Counted from the stretch's first letter, positions 16,199 to 26,438 are shown. The stretch: 64,000 nt of DNA from DASVNK01 sp036383895 (GCA_036383895.1 DASVNK010000035.1:34531-98530); one strand, 5' to 3'. Numbers and translations: made by a program. The notes: generated from the letters alone by a model not told the origin.

Positions 16199-18100
16199 AT
16201 GATTGCGACCGGCACATGGCTTTCCTCCGGGACGGCTGTGGTGGACTCCTCAGGCCGCATCGTTCAAAGCAATGACGAGTTTGCCTACTGGGCGGGCACG
16301 TCAGAGTTCGATTCGTCTTCTCTCGCAGACCTCTTCGAAAACAAATGCCATGGATGGAAAGAAGACCTCCTCGAGCTTCTTGGCAATGAAGAGGTTTTCC
16401 AATCCACTTACCTCGAAGACACCACCAGCGATCCGACCCAATGGTATCGTCTCGACCTGACCCGCGTCGAAAAATCCGCCTGCCTCCGCATCAGTCGCTG
16501 TCTCCCTCCGGTCCAACAACTTGCAGAAGGTTCCTGGGATAAATTCCTGAACGAAGACGAATCGCGGCGCGAACTTTATACCCGCACTCTCCGCGCCGAA
16601 GCCCAGGTGAAATTGTTGAGCGGCAAGTGGCCCGGTGTGCTCTTCAGCCAGCGCGCCGATTACACTTTCAGTTTCGTTTCCGCCAGAATTGAAGATTGGA
16701 CCGGCATCAGCGCCGACGAATGGTCCCGCCGCCCGCAAAAGTTCTGGGACATTGTCCATGAGGCAGATAGCGGTGAACTGCAATCGCAATTCAACCGCTG
16801 CAAAACTGGCGAAGCCGTCACCACCACCTTTCGCGTTCGCCACATCAAGACCGGCAAAATCACGTATATCCTCGAACGCCGCGAAGCGGTTCTCAGCCGC
16901 AACGGTTTAGTGCTCGGCTACGATGGCGCCTGGGTCGACGTCACCCGCCAGACGATCGCTGAAAAGCGCCTTGCATCAGCAGTTTGGAAAGAGACTCTTG
17001 GTGTGCTGACCATGGGCCTGGCCCACGATTTCAGCAACATAATGGCCGGGATCTACTCCCTCAGTGAGACTTACCAAAGCTCGATGGAGCAGGCAGACGA
17101 GCACTTTCAAGGCTTTGGCCTGATCAAGCGCAACGCGATGCAGGCCACGCAGTTAGTGCAGCGCATCCTCAGTCTGCACCAAGGCAAAGTCGGCCAGCGC
17201 AACTACTACAGCACCAACGAACTCGTCACCGACACTTTGGAAGTCGTCCGCAAAACTGTCCGCCGCATCACCCTCCACACCGATTTCTCCTCTGACCAAC
17301 TTCCACTCTACGTCGATCCGATCGAGTTTCGCCAAGTGATGGTGAATCTCACCTTGAACGCTGCCGATGCCATGCCCGAAGGCGGGGACATTTACTTCAA
17401 GACCGAGCTTTTCGCGGAGATGCCTCAGCTCCAACATTTCCAAGGCACTCTCCCGCGCGTCCCGGCCATTTGCATCTCCGTCCAGGACACCGGTTCCGGC
17501 ATTGCCGCCGAGCATCTCGGCCAGATTTTCGATCCGTTTTTCACCACCAAGCCTCTGAACAAAGGTTCCGGTCTCGGCCTCTACAACGCGCGCCTTTTTG
17601 TCGAAAAACACGCTGCTGCCATTTCCGTGGAGTCCGTTGAGAACGAGGGGACTACATTCAAGATTTGGCTGCCAAAAGCCAACTTTACCGAAAGCGAACG
17701 ATTCCAGTCGGAATTCGTGCTGGGCCGCAAAACCGTCATGGTTGTCGATACCGCAGGCAAGTCACTCGAACCAACGGCACAGATGCTTCGCGAAAACGGC
17801 TTCTACGTCGCCACGGCTGCCAGCGAACGTTCCGCAGTCGAACTTCTCCACTCCCCTGATTATCAGTTTGATGCGGTGATGGCGCTCGTCAATGGTCAGA
17901 ATCGTCTCTCCTCCCGCCTTTTCAACGAAATCGGCCGCATGAAACTGCCGATAAAGAAAGTTGTGCAGATTCACGGTTGCAACGAGGACGAATACGACAA
18001 AGCTTTGCTTGAAAAGGCCGATATGATCATCGGCTCGGACGTTCCGGCCGGGGAAATCGCGGGCAAACTCCGCGACGTCATTTCACGCCTTTCCGCTTAG
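16199..18100 (+). CDS. PAS-domain sensor histidine kinase with degenerate receiver-like tail
   Basis: 633 residues, no membrane segment, so cytoplasmic. Two PAS-like regions (about 5-95 and 145-260, the second with the RRPQKFWDIVHEAD pattern) precede a dimerisation helix with the phospho-acceptor motif GLAHDFSNIM (His about 275). The ATPase domain follows: N box VNLTLNAADAMPEGG, G1 DTGSGIAAEHLGQIFDPFFTTK, G2 GSGLGLYNARLF. The C-terminal about 120 residues have a receiver-like fold (TVMVVDTAGKSL...), but the expected acceptor Asp position holds a non-acidic residue in FDAVMALVN, so it is a pseudo-receiver. It heads a three-gene signalling cluster; the next gene starts one base after its stop. 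Confidence 0.85.
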   Translation: MIATGTWLSSGTAVVDSSGRIVQSNDEFAYWAGTSEFDSSSLADLFENKCHGWKEDLLELLGNEEVFQSTYLEDTTSDPTQWYRLDLTRVEKSACLRISRCLPPVQQLAEGSWDKFLNEDESRRELYTRTLRAEAQVKLLSGKWPGVLFSQRADYTFSFVSARIEDWTGISADEWSRRPQKFWDIVHEADSGELQSQFNRCKTGEAVTTTFRVRHIKTGKITYILERREAVLSRNGLVLGYDGAWVDVTRQTIAEKRLASAVWKETLGVLTMGLAHDFSNIMAGIYSLSETYQSSMEQADEHFQGFGLIKRNAMQATQLVQRILSLHQGKVGQRNYYSTNELVTDTLEVVRKTVRRITLHTDFSSDQLPLYVDPIEFRQVMVNLTLNAADAMPEGGDIYFKTELFAEMPQLQHFQGTLPRVPAICISVQDTGSGIAAEHLGQIFDPFFTTKPLNKGSGLGLYNARLFVEKHAAAISVESVENEGTTFKIWLPKANFTESERFQSEFVLGRKTVMVVDTAGKSLEPTAQMLRENGFYVATAASERSAVELLHSPDYQFDAVMALVNGQNRLSSRLFNEIGRMKLPIKKVVQIHGCNEDEYDKALLEKADMIIGSDVPAGEIAGKLRDVISRLSA

Positions 18101-18101
18101 G

Positions 18102-19379
18102 ATGATTACGGAACATCCCTCGTCTCAGGGGCCGCACAGGATTCTAATCGTTGACGACGAAGAGATTGTGCTGATCGCGCTGCGCGAAACGCTCGCCCGC
18201 GCTGGCTATCATGTTTCGACCGCTCCAGATCCCCTTCCCGCCCTGGAGATGATGCAGACCCAGCAGTTCGCAGTCATCATTTCCGATCAGCAGATGCATT
18301 CCATGACGGGTTTGGACTTCCTCACGAAGGCCAAAATGCTCCAACCGGATGCCTCCCGCATGCTGATCACTGCCGTGCTGAGCCTTGATACTGTGATCGA
18401 AGCAATCAACCGCGGCGAGATCTACCGCTTCATCATCAAGCCCTGGCTGCGCGAAGAACTCCTCGTCACCGTCCAAAACGCCGTCCACCGGTTCGAACTG
18501 CTCACGCGCAACAACTCGCTGCAAGCGACGACGCTTGCGATGAATGAGAAGCTCACCCAGCTTAATCGCGAACTTGAACTCCAGCTTTCCCGCGGCTCGG
18601 AGCAAAACGCTAAACTCCAGGAACTTAACGACGCGCTTCAGAACAACCTCGCGCACTCCATCCAGCTCTGCGTCCAGACAATGCAGACGTTCTACCCCAC
18701 GCTTGGAAACCAAGCGCGCCGGGCTTTCGAAGTCTGCCGGTCGATGGCGGAAGTGGCGAACTTATCAGCGGACCAAAAACTCATTCTCGAGATCGCCGCC
18801 TGGCTGCACGATATTGGCCTGATCGGCGTCCCACGGCATCTCATCCGCAAATGGCAAAGTGAGTCCGAGAGCCTGAACGAAGCAGAACGTCTTCTCATTG
18901 AACACCATCCTATCCTCGGCCAGGAGATTGCCCCGTTTGTTCACCACCTTGAAGGCGTCGGTAAAATCATTCGCGCCCATCACGAGCGTTTCGACGGTAA
19001 GGGATATCCAGACAATCTCGTCGCGTCGGAAATCCCTTGGCTTGCGCGATTACTTGCCGTGGCTGTCTCGTTCGCTGAGAGCAAGTTAGAACAGGAAGAC
19101 GCGATTCAAGCTATCAGAATGGAATCGGGAACTATGTTCGACCCCGAGGCGATTCGAGTGTTTGTTCGCGCGATTCCCAGGGCTGCGGTGCCTCGCAAAG
19201 AGCGCGAAATCCTGCTTTCCGAGCTTACTCCCGGAATGGTTCTCGCAAAGGGAATCTACACTTCCAATGGTTTGCTGCTCATCCCTGAAGGGCAGGAATT
19301 GAGCGCCACCTACATCGATAAACTGCTAAACCACAACAGAATTAATCCGATAAACCAGTCGTTGGTAGTGTATTGCTGA
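18102..19379 (+). CDS. response regulator with HD-GYP phosphodiesterase domain (RpfG-like)
   Basis: 425 residues. Residues about 12-130 are a receiver domain with the acidic pair VDDEE, acceptor Asp in VIISDQQM, and the Lys in FIIKPWL. A coiled linker follows to about 190. An HD domain then shows AAWLHDIG (about 236), HHPILGQEI and HHERFDGKGYP (about 292), the full HD-GYP set expected of an active c-di-GMP phosphodiesterase. It starts one base after the upstream kinase stop, so it is very likely co-translated and phosphorylated by one of the flanking kinases. A final about 60-residue segment (LLSELTPGMVLAKGIYTSNG) is typical of these proteins. Confidence 0.9.
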   Translation: MITEHPSSQGPHRILIVDDEEIVLIALRETLARAGYHVSTAPDPLPALEMMQTQQFAVIISDQQMHSMTGLDFLTKAKMLQPDASRMLITAVLSLDTVIEAINRGEIYRFIIKPWLREELLVTVQNAVHRFELLTRNNSLQATTLAMNEKLTQLNRELELQLSRGSEQNAKLQELNDALQNNLAHSIQLCVQTMQTFYPTLGNQARRAFEVCRSMAEVANLSADQKLILEIAAWLHDIGLIGVPRHLIRKWQSESESLNEAERLLIEHHPILGQEIAPFVHHLEGVGKIIRAHHERFDGKGYPDNLVASEIPWLARLLAVAVSFAESKLEQEDAIQAIRMESGTMFDPEAIRVFVRAIPRAAVPRKEREILLSELTPGMVLAKGIYTSNGLLLIPEGQELSATYIDKLLNHNRINPINQSLVVYC

Positions 19380-19403
19380 CGCGGCAACGCACTCCTGCCT
19401 GCA

Positions 19404-21695
19404 ATGTTATCGGATTCGCCAAAACCGGCCACCGGGGACTCGCGCGCCTCGTGGTGGCAAGCCATTTTCGATTCCTCGGAAGATGCGCTCCTGGTCTGCG
19501 ACCGAACCGGCGCGTTGATCGAAGCAAATCGGCGCGCGGCCAAATTCCTTCCACCCTCCGGAACGCGAACAGCCACCCGCATTTTTGAAGCGCTCAGCGA
19601 ACACACCTGCGCCCGGCTGAAGGCCGTCATTGAACGCGACTCCTCCCAGCCTGAACTTCTCTCATCAATCACCTTCGCGCCGAGCCCGGCGCATCGCGCG
19701 ATTGTCGACCTGACGTTAACTCGCCTCGAACCGAACCGTTGGTTGATAGCGCTGAAAGACGCTTCCCGCCGCTGGCGAATGGAATCGCACGTGAACCGTT
19801 TGATGACGGCGCTCGACGCGACGCCCGACATTTTCTTCCTGACGGACGCCGATTATCGCATCACCTACGTTAACGATGCGTTTCAGAACGTTACCGGCCA
19901 CAACATCGAAGAGAGTCTTGGCCACACAGCGGAATTTCTTCGTGCACCGCAGGATCGGGATAAAATCGCGCACTACATCCGCGCAGTGGAAGCAGGCGCT
20001 GATTGGGTAGGCGAACTCACGAACATTCGAGCCGATGGAACGTTGTATCCTGTTGACGCAACGGTTTCCCCAATTTTTGACCGCAACGGTGAATTGCTCG
20101 GATATGTTTCTTGCGAGCGGGACATCACCGCAAAAAAACGCCTGCAGGAGGAACTCGTTTCTCAGCGGGATTTCAGCCAAAGCATTCTGCACTCAATCGA
20201 CTCGGCAGTGTATGCCGTCGATCGCGACTTTAAATTCACACAGATCAACAGCACCTGGCGCGAGATGCCGGAGGAACATGGCTGGTTGAAACTTACGCGG
20301 GCCCCGCAGGAGGGAATGTCGTTGCTCGATTTTGTCGAGAACCCCGCGAAACGGGTCGAACTAAAACGCGCCTTCGAAAATGTTCTAAAAACAGGCGAAG
20401 CAGTCGAATTATACGCGAACTACTCCGGAAAGCATTGGCTCGTCCGCATCTCACCCTGGCAGCATGGCAAAGAGGTCGTCGGATTGATTTACCAAGTCAG
20501 CGACCAATCGAAGATCAACGAACTTCAGAACGCACTCTATCAAGCCGAGAAACTCAAGACGATCGGCTCGCTCGCGGCGGGTATCGCGCATGACTTCAAC
20601 AACTTGCTTCTGGTCATCCGCGGCAACACCACGTTGCTGAACTTGGGAGAATCAAATCCCGATGTCGCACGTAAGTACCTGCAAAATATCGAACAAGCCT
20701 CCGCGCGCGCAGCGGACATAACGCAACAACTCCTCGCTTTCAGCCGCGCGTCCAAAGACAAAGTCACCGTTTTCGATTTCAATACGATCATCAACGAAGT
20801 CGCGCAACTCACTGGCCGATCCCTGCGTTCGAACATAACCATGCGCCTGGATCCCACCGAGATCCCTTGCAAAGTGCGGATGGACCCCTCACGCGCGCAT
20901 CAAGTTGTGTTGAACCTGTGCGTTAATGCACAGGACGCGATGCCGGATGGAGGCACCGTCGAAATCCGAAACGAGATGGTTCAACTAAGTGCCGCGCAAG
21001 CTGCAAAATGCGAGTTTCCCGTGGGAACACCATTCCTCCGGTGCAGCGTTGCCGATACCGGCCCCGGAATTCCCGAAGAAATCGTGCCCCGAATTTTCGA
21101 TCCGTTCTTCACCACGAAAGAAACCGGGAAAGGCACGGGCCTCGGTCTTTCGATTGTTCACGGTATTGTCGGCCAATGCGGCGGATTCATCGAAGTAGAA
21201 AGCGTTGTCGGCAAGGGCACAACATTTCGGATTTTCATTCCTACCGTGGAGAGCGAAATCACCGTTACCACGCAAGAGAGCAAGCCGGTCACCGGCTGCA
21301 GCGGCCGGTTGCTGATCGTTGATGACATAGAACTTGTCCTCGAATGCACCGGTGATTTCCTGCAGGCGGTCGGGTTCGAAGTTCATTCTGCGCATAATGC
21401 CGACGAAGCGTTGCGCATTCTCAGCACGACGCCGATTGATCTGATTCTGACCGATTTCAATATGCCCGGCATCAGTGGTTTGGAACTCATCGCGCAGTCG
21501 CGCAACCGCTGGCCTCATATCAAATGCATCCTGGCTTCTGGTTACCTCGACGATAACGTGGAACGCCGCATCACCACCGAATTCAAAGCAGGCACGCTGC
21601 GCAAACCATATAACGTCGCCGATGCGGCCGACCTCATTCAGAAGATGCTGGCGACCGACCGTCTGGATGAAATGGAGAAGATCGCTTTCTCCTAA
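19404..21695 (+). CDS. hybrid PAS sensor histidine kinase with C-terminal receiver
   Basis: 763 residues, soluble. Three PAS regions (about 14-125, 132-250 and 262-370; the second ends in GYVSCERDITAKKRLQEEL, a PAC motif) precede a phospho-acceptor motif GIAHDFNNLL (His about 395), ATPase motifs (LNLCVNAQDAMPDGG; DTGPGIPEEIVPRIFDPFFTTK; GTGLGLSIVHGI) and a complete receiver (LLIVDDIELV; acceptor in LILTDFNMPG; Lys in TLRKPYN). It follows the HD-GYP regulator by 24 bases, so the three genes probably form one phosphorelay controlling c-di-GMP breakdown. The signal sensed is unknown. Confidence 0.9.
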   Translation: MLSDSPKPATGDSRASWWQAIFDSSEDALLVCDRTGALIEANRRAAKFLPPSGTRTATRIFEALSEHTCARLKAVIERDSSQPELLSSITFAPSPAHRAIVDLTLTRLEPNRWLIALKDASRRWRMESHVNRLMTALDATPDIFFLTDADYRITYVNDAFQNVTGHNIEESLGHTAEFLRAPQDRDKIAHYIRAVEAGADWVGELTNIRADGTLYPVDATVSPIFDRNGELLGYVSCERDITAKKRLQEELVSQRDFSQSILHSIDSAVYAVDRDFKFTQINSTWREMPEEHGWLKLTRAPQEGMSLLDFVENPAKRVELKRAFENVLKTGEAVELYANYSGKHWLVRISPWQHGKEVVGLIYQVSDQSKINELQNALYQAEKLKTIGSLAAGIAHDFNNLLLVIRGNTTLLNLGESNPDVARKYLQNIEQASARAADITQQLLAFSRASKDKVTVFDFNTIINEVAQLTGRSLRSNITMRLDPTEIPCKVRMDPSRAHQVVLNLCVNAQDAMPDGGTVEIRNEMVQLSAAQAAKCEFPVGTPFLRCSVADTGPGIPEEIVPRIFDPFFTTKETGKGTGLGLSIVHGIVGQCGGFIEVESVVGKGTTFRIFIPTVESEITVTTQESKPVTGCSGRLLIVDDIELVLECTGDFLQAVGFEVHSAHNADEALRILSTTPIDLILTDFNMPGISGLELIAQSRNRWPHIKCILASGYLDDNVERRITTEFKAGTLRKPYNVADAADLIQKMLATDRLDEMEKIAFS

Positions 21696-21747
21696 AGGCG
21701 AACTTCTTCCACTTGAACCTGATTCTAGAACGCGCTACACCCGTGGC

Positions 21748-22641
21748 ATGAGAGCCCTCTTCTTTGCTGCGCTGTGCGCAGTCATTTCATCGTTCGCGGC
21801 GGATGCGGATGGCAAGCTGCGGATCATCGCGTTTGGCGCGCACCCGGATGATTGCGAACTGCAGGCAGGCGGAACAGCTGCAATGTGGGCAACCAAAGGC
21901 CATAAAGTGAAGTTTGTTTCGGTGACCAACGGCGATATTGGTCACTGGCGCGAAGCCGGCGGACCGCTGGCGAAACGACGCAAAGCCGAGGTCGAAGAAG
22001 CGGCGCGGATTCTCGGCATCGAAACGGAGGTTTTGGATATTCACGATGGTGAATTGCTGCCGACTCTCGATGCGCGAAAGATGATCACGACGACAATTCG
22101 GAAATGGAACGCTGATCTGGTGCTCGGCCCGCGACCGAATGATTATCATCCGGACCATCGTTACACCGGAATTCTGGTGCAGGATGCGGCGTATATGGTG
22201 ACGGTCCCGTTTTTCTGTCCAGACGTTCCGCACATGACGAACAATCCGGTGTTCATGTATTACCCGGACCGCTTCCAGAAACCGAATCCGTTTAAGCCGG
22301 ATGTCGTCGTGGCGACCGATTCCGTGATAGAGAAGCGATTGGATGCGCTCGATGCGATGCCGTCACAGTTTTACGAAGGGGGGGCGAATGGTCACGCGGG
22401 ATTGGTGCCGAGCGACGAAGAAGGAAAGAAAGCGCGCGCGAAGACAGTGCGCGATAATTTTCGCCGTAGGTACGAAGCGCAGGCGAATCGCTTCCGGAAG
22501 GAACTAGAAGAGTGGTACGGAGACGAGCGCAGCAAAGGCGTCAAATACGCGGAAGCCTTCGAGATTTGCGAATACGGCAAGCAACCGAACAAAGAGGATT
22601 TGAAGAAGATGTTTCCCTTCCACGAAACTTCACGCCGCTGA
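21748..22641 (+). CDS. secreted PIG-L family deacetylase (LmbE-like)
   Basis: 297 residues from the ATG at 21748, with a short signal peptide (MRALFFAALCAVISSFAAD). The zinc-site motif AHPDDCELQAGG (residues about 31-42) and the second-site motif PNDYHPDHRYTG fit PIG-L/LmbE N-acetylglucosamine deacetylases. The secreted form with long inserts is common in PVC bacteria, with unknown substrates. Its last 12 bases overlap the 3' end of the convergent ABC permease gene. Confidence 0.85.
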   Translation: MRALFFAALCAVISSFAADADGKLRIIAFGAHPDDCELQAGGTAAMWATKGHKVKFVSVTNGDIGHWREAGGPLAKRRKAEVEEAARILGIETEVLDIHDGELLPTLDARKMITTTIRKWNADLVLGPRPNDYHPDHRYTGILVQDAAYMVTVPFFCPDVPHMTNNPVFMYYPDRFQKPNPFKPDVVVATDSVIEKRLDALDAMPSQFYEGGANGHAGLVPSDEEGKKARAKTVRDNFRRRYEAQANRFRKELEEWYGDERSKGVKYAEAFEICEYGKQPNKEDLKKMFPFHETSRR

Positions 22642-25170
22642 TCGCAAAATTTCCAGCGGCGGGCTATCGAGCACGCCGCGATTGGCGACAAGGCCGGTGA
22701 AGACCGTGGCCAAGCTTGCGACCGCTAGTGCGATGAGCATTGGGACTACGGCAAATTGGAATTCGGCTTCGAAGACATAGCGTGCGAGGAGCCATGCGCC
22801 GGCTTCGGCGAGCACGATTCCGGTGAGCGCGGAGAGAAGGCCCAGAAGAAGATATTCGGCAAGGAGAATGCGATGCACTTGCTGGCGCGAGGCGCCGAGC
22901 GTGCGGAGGAGAATGGTTTCCTGAATGCGTTGGTAGCGGCCGGTTAGCACTGCAGCGACGAGCACGACGAGGCCGGTGATGACCGTGAACAACGCCATGA
23001 ATCGCACGACGAAGGCGATTTTGCTGAGGATTGCGTCGAGGGTGTCGAGCACGAGGGTGAGATCGATCACGGACACATTGGGATGCGCGCGCACGATAGC
23101 ACGTTGCATATCCGCGGATTGTTCGCGGCTGTTCACGTGAGTGGTGATGATGTGGAAGCCGGGCGCCTCTTCGAGCACGCCGCTCGGGAACACCACGAAA
23201 AAATTCGGCTGAATGCGTTTCCAATCCACGCGACGGATGCTCGCGACGCGGTTCGTCATGAGCACGCCTTGGACGTCGAAAACCAGCTCGTCACCAAGGT
23301 CCACCTTGAGGTCTTGCGCGATGCCTTCCTCGATGGAGATGGGGATCAAATTTGGGTCAGTGACCTTCACCGGCCAGGCGCCTTTGATGAGTTGTTCGCT
23401 GGAGTCGAGCGTGTCGCGATAAGTGGATCGATATTCGCGCCGCAATGCCCAGCGCGGGAGATTGCGATCGGATTCGCGCATGAGGCGGCGGACCGGTTCG
23501 CCTTTTAAGTAGGCAAGGCGCATGGTGACCAGCGGCACTTCATCGATGATCGGCAGGTTTTTTTCGCGAAGGATGTTGGTCACTGAAGCAACCTGGTCAG
23601 ATTGGATATCGAAAAGGGCGGCGTTCGGTTGTGAACCGCGATTTTTTGGAATGAGTCCGCCGGCGATGATTTGGTTAGTGCGATAAAGCGTGAGCACAAG
23701 GAAAACGCCGAGCCCGAGCGAGAGCAGAAGGAGCAGTGTGCGATTGTGCGGCCGATGAAGATTCGCCATGCCTTGCCGCCAGGCGAATGGCCAGGCCGGC
23801 GAAATGATCCGGCGCATTAAAGTTCGCAAAAGTTGCGCGAAAATCGTGAGGAGTAGAAATGCGGCGGCCAGCGCTCCAACGAATCCGAAGGCATGGTCCC
23901 ACCGTCCCGCTTGCGCGCGCGCGAGGAATATAAGGCCGATACTGGCAACTCCGATCACGATCCACTGGCCGACATCGCGCCAGGGACTGGCTGGCTCGTA
24001 AAAAGCGCGCAGCACCGCGAGTGGCGAAATACGGCGGACACTCATCAGGGGCAACAACGCGAAAATGAGGCACACCGCGAAGCCAGCCGCCAGCGCCCGC
24101 AGCACTGGGATCCACGCGATCTTCAACTCCACCGGGAATGGGAGGAAATCGGCCACCACTCGCGGCAGCGTAAATTGAATGCCCAATCCGATCGCAGATC
24201 CGATCAGAGCGCCAAGCAGCCCGATCGCGATTGCCTGCGCGAGATAAATCGCGAACGTCTGCGGAACGGAGCAACCCAGGCAACGGAGCACTGCGACCGA
24301 ACTGGTCTTCTGCTTCACGTGCACATGAATCGCGCTCGCGATTCCGATCGCTCCGAGCAGCAGCGCAATGAATCCGCCAAGCCCGAGAAAGCGATTCAGG
24401 TTCTCGAGATTACGACCGAGTTGCTCTTTACGTTCTTCGACTGTGTCGGCACCGAGACGAAGCTTGTCGAACTTCGGCCGATACCGGCGAACGAGTTTTT
24501 CGACATCGACCGATTCAGGCAGCTTAAAAAAAACTTTGAAACGGGCGAAGCTGTCGTCGCGGACAAGCTGCGTCGCATCGAGCTTGTCGTAAGGAAGGTA
24601 AATGCGCGGAGCGATGGTGGAGAAAACCGCGTTCTCACCGGGAACTTTTTCGAGAGAGCCGGCGATTTCCAAGGTGAGTTCGCCGACTTTCACCGGGTCT
24701 CCCGGCTGGCTGTTGTATTGAAAGAGCAGCGTTTGTTCGACGAGCGCGCCTCCTTTATGGAAATTCGTAGAAGCCGCCGCGGGCGACGTTTGGAAATCGC
24801 CGTAGAATGGGAAGCCGCGTTCCAGCGCGCGAATCTGCACCAGGCGAGTGCCTTCGCTTTTTGGGAAATATGCCATCGACGAGAAAATCACTTCGCGCGC
24901 TTGTTCGCCGCCAATCTCTGCGAAAATCTGTTCCATTTCCGGCGTGAACGGATCGCGCGCCGCTAACACAAGATCGGCGCCGAGGAGAGATTTCGCCTGC
25001 TGATCGATGGTCCATCGCAGATTTTGCCCGAACGAACTGATGGCCACGAGGGCGGCGATGCCAATGACGATCGACGAGGAAAACAACAGCAGCTTGCGCC
25101 TGCTCGCGCGGCTGTCGCGCCACGCCATGCGCCAGGTCCACGACGAGAACAGCGCGAGCAGAAATTTCAT
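22630..25170 (-). CDS. FtsX-family ABC transporter permease (YbbP-like)
   Basis: 846 residues. A first membrane helix (LLLFSSSIVIGIAALVAISSFG) is followed by a large periplasmic domain to about residue 260, then two FtsX/MacB-type four-helix blocks (about 260-390 and 700-840), with a middle helix pair and a second extracytoplasmic domain. That is the YbbP/LolE-like double-FtsX layout of about 800 residues. Its start overlaps the stop of the ATPase gene by four bases, so the two are coupled. The family works in mechanotransmission or lipoprotein and hydrophobic-compound export rather than channel transport. Substrate unknown. Confidence 0.88.
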   Translation of the reverse strand: MKFLLALFSSWTWRMAWRDSRASRRKLLLFSSSIVIGIAALVAISSFGQNLRWTIDQQAKSLLGADLVLAARDPFTPEMEQIFAEIGGEQAREVIFSSMAYFPKSEGTRLVQIRALERGFPFYGDFQTSPAAASTNFHKGGALVEQTLLFQYNSQPGDPVKVGELTLEIAGSLEKVPGENAVFSTIAPRIYLPYDKLDATQLVRDDSFARFKVFFKLPESVDVEKLVRRYRPKFDKLRLGADTVEERKEQLGRNLENLNRFLGLGGFIALLLGAIGIASAIHVHVKQKTSSVAVLRCLGCSVPQTFAIYLAQAIAIGLLGALIGSAIGLGIQFTLPRVVADFLPFPVELKIAWIPVLRALAAGFAVCLIFALLPLMSVRRISPLAVLRAFYEPASPWRDVGQWIVIGVASIGLIFLARAQAGRWDHAFGFVGALAAAFLLLTIFAQLLRTLMRRIISPAWPFAWRQGMANLHRPHNRTLLLLLSLGLGVFLVLTLYRTNQIIAGGLIPKNRGSQPNAALFDIQSDQVASVTNILREKNLPIIDEVPLVTMRLAYLKGEPVRRLMRESDRNLPRWALRREYRSTYRDTLDSSEQLIKGAWPVKVTDPNLIPISIEEGIAQDLKVDLGDELVFDVQGVLMTNRVASIRRVDWKRIQPNFFVVFPSGVLEEAPGFHIITTHVNSREQSADMQRAIVRAHPNVSVIDLTLVLDTLDAILSKIAFVVRFMALFTVITGLVVLVAAVLTGRYQRIQETILLRTLGASRQQVHRILLAEYLLLGLLSALTGIVLAEAGAWLLARYVFEAEFQFAVVPMLIALAVASLATVFTGLVANRGVLDSPPLEILRSAA

Positions 25171-25862
25171 GGGATGATTGGTTCCACGGTTTGGTCATCC
25201 ACCAAACGCCCGCCTTTGAGCTGAATTATACGGCCCGCCTTCCGCGCGAGATCGAGGTTGTGCGTTACGAGCACCAAAGCAGTTCCGGACGAAGCGTTCA
25301 GATCGAATAAGAGGTCAACAATCCGGTCGCTCGTTTCATTGTCCAGATTTCCTGTCGGCTCGTCGGCGAACAGAATCTTCGGGCGATTCAGGAAGGCGCG
25401 GGCGAGTGCCACACGTTGCTGTTCGCCGCCGGAAAGTTGCATTGGATAGTGATGCAGGCGCTCCGCGAGACCGACTTTCTTCAACAGGCTCGAAGCAATG
25501 TCACGCGTCTGTCGTTCACCGCGCAGTTCCAGGGGAACCATAACGTTTTCAATTGCGGTAAGCGTGGGAAGCAGTTGAAAGTTTTGAAAAACAAATCCCA
25601 CCTTTTCGCTGCGCAAGCGCGCGCGATCGTCTTCGTTCAGCGTTGCCAGGTCTTTTCCATCAAGCAGCACGGAACCCGAACTTGGGACATCCAAACCCGC
25701 GCAGAGACCTAACAACGTGGTCTTACCGCTCCCCGATGGCCCCACGATCGCGCACGAACCGCCGGCTGCCAGTGTGAACGATACCTCCTTTAAAACAGTC
25801 AGGCTGCTGTCCCCGCTCCGATACGACTTCGTAAGAGCCCTTGCTTCAAGGATTGGCGTCAC
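25167..25862 (-). CDS. ABC transporter ATP-binding protein (YbbA/LolD/MacB family)
   Basis: 231 residues. Walker A GPSGSGKTT, Q-loop region FVFQNFQLLPTL, signature LSGGEQQRVALARAF, Walker B ILFADEPTGNLD and the H-loop VLVTHNLDLA are all intact. The L-P-T-L sequence after the Q-loop is characteristic of the LolD/MacB/YbbA group. Start is GTG at 25862. It overlaps the permease gene by four bases. Confidence 0.92.
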   Translation of the reverse strand: MTPILEARALTKSYRSGDSSLTVLKEVSFTLAAGGSCAIVGPSGSGKTTLLGLCAGLDVPSSGSVLLDGKDLATLNEDDRARLRSEKVGFVFQNFQLLPTLTAIENVMVPLELRGERQTRDIASSLLKKVGLAERLHHYPMQLSGGEQQRVALARAFLNRPKILFADEPTGNLDNETSDRIVDLLFDLNASSGTALVLVTHNLDLARKAGRIIQLKGGRLVDDQTVEPIIP

Positions 25863-25970
25863 CCGAGTTTCATTCCATTTCAGGGGGAGCGAGTCAAATG
25901 ATTCTGGCTCGCGAGTGCGGGCCGCGAAAGTCCGAAACGGATGCTGCGATTAAAATCGAACCGGCTTCGC

Positions 25971-26438
25971 TTAGCGTTTTCCCTGCGCAATGTTGCGCTG
26001 GACGTCGCGATAGGTGTTCAGGAAGAGCGTATTGTCGTTCACGACTTGCTGGATGATTAACATGAGCTTGTCGTAATCGTTGCGGTTCACCGTGGCATGG
26101 ACGCTTTGTTGAAACGCGCTCATTGCGTCTAGAGATTGGAAGGTGTCGCTCAGGAGAAGAATAGTTGCGTGCCGGCGCAGCGCCATCGGCATGAGCTGCA
26201 AGGTCTGAAGCGATGAATTTTGGTCCACTGCCGAACCGCAGAAGGTGTCTTCGAGGAGAACGATCTCGTATTGGACGCGCGCGAAGCGGTCCAGGAATTC
26301 GTCGTGCGAGGAGGAGGTGTGGACTTTGTAGCCCATCTGGTCGAGCACACCGTTCGCGTAATCGAGCACGTCCGGGCTGCTGATGCCGAGCAGCACTGGA
26401 CGATCTGTGGGGGATAAAATTTCGAGGTCGAGACTCAT
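25971..26438 (-). CDS. receiver-like protein of unknown function next to pilus ATPases
   Basis: 155 residues. The pattern is that of a receiver fold (RPVLLGISSPDVLDYANGVLDQMGYKVHTSSS, then YEIVLLEDTFCG, then TILLLSDT), but the N-terminal acidic pair is missing and the acceptor position falls at E or D in LLED, so phosphorylation is doubtful. A C-terminal helix of about 40 residues follows. It is 12 bases downstream of a PilT-type ATPase gene and co-directional, so it may tune twitching motility; that is inference from position. Confidence 0.65.
   Translation of the reverse strand: MSLDLEILSPTDRPVLLGISSPDVLDYANGVLDQMGYKVHTSSSHDEFLDRFARVQYEIVLLEDTFCGSAVDQNSSLQTLQLMPMALRRHATILLLSDTFQSLDAMSAFQQSVHATVNRNDYDKLMLIIQQVVNDNTLFLNTYRDVQRNIAQGKR

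Noticed and set aside
23893..24966. A 357-codon plus-strand frame
   Set aside because: Antisense to the FtsX permease gene, no known motif.
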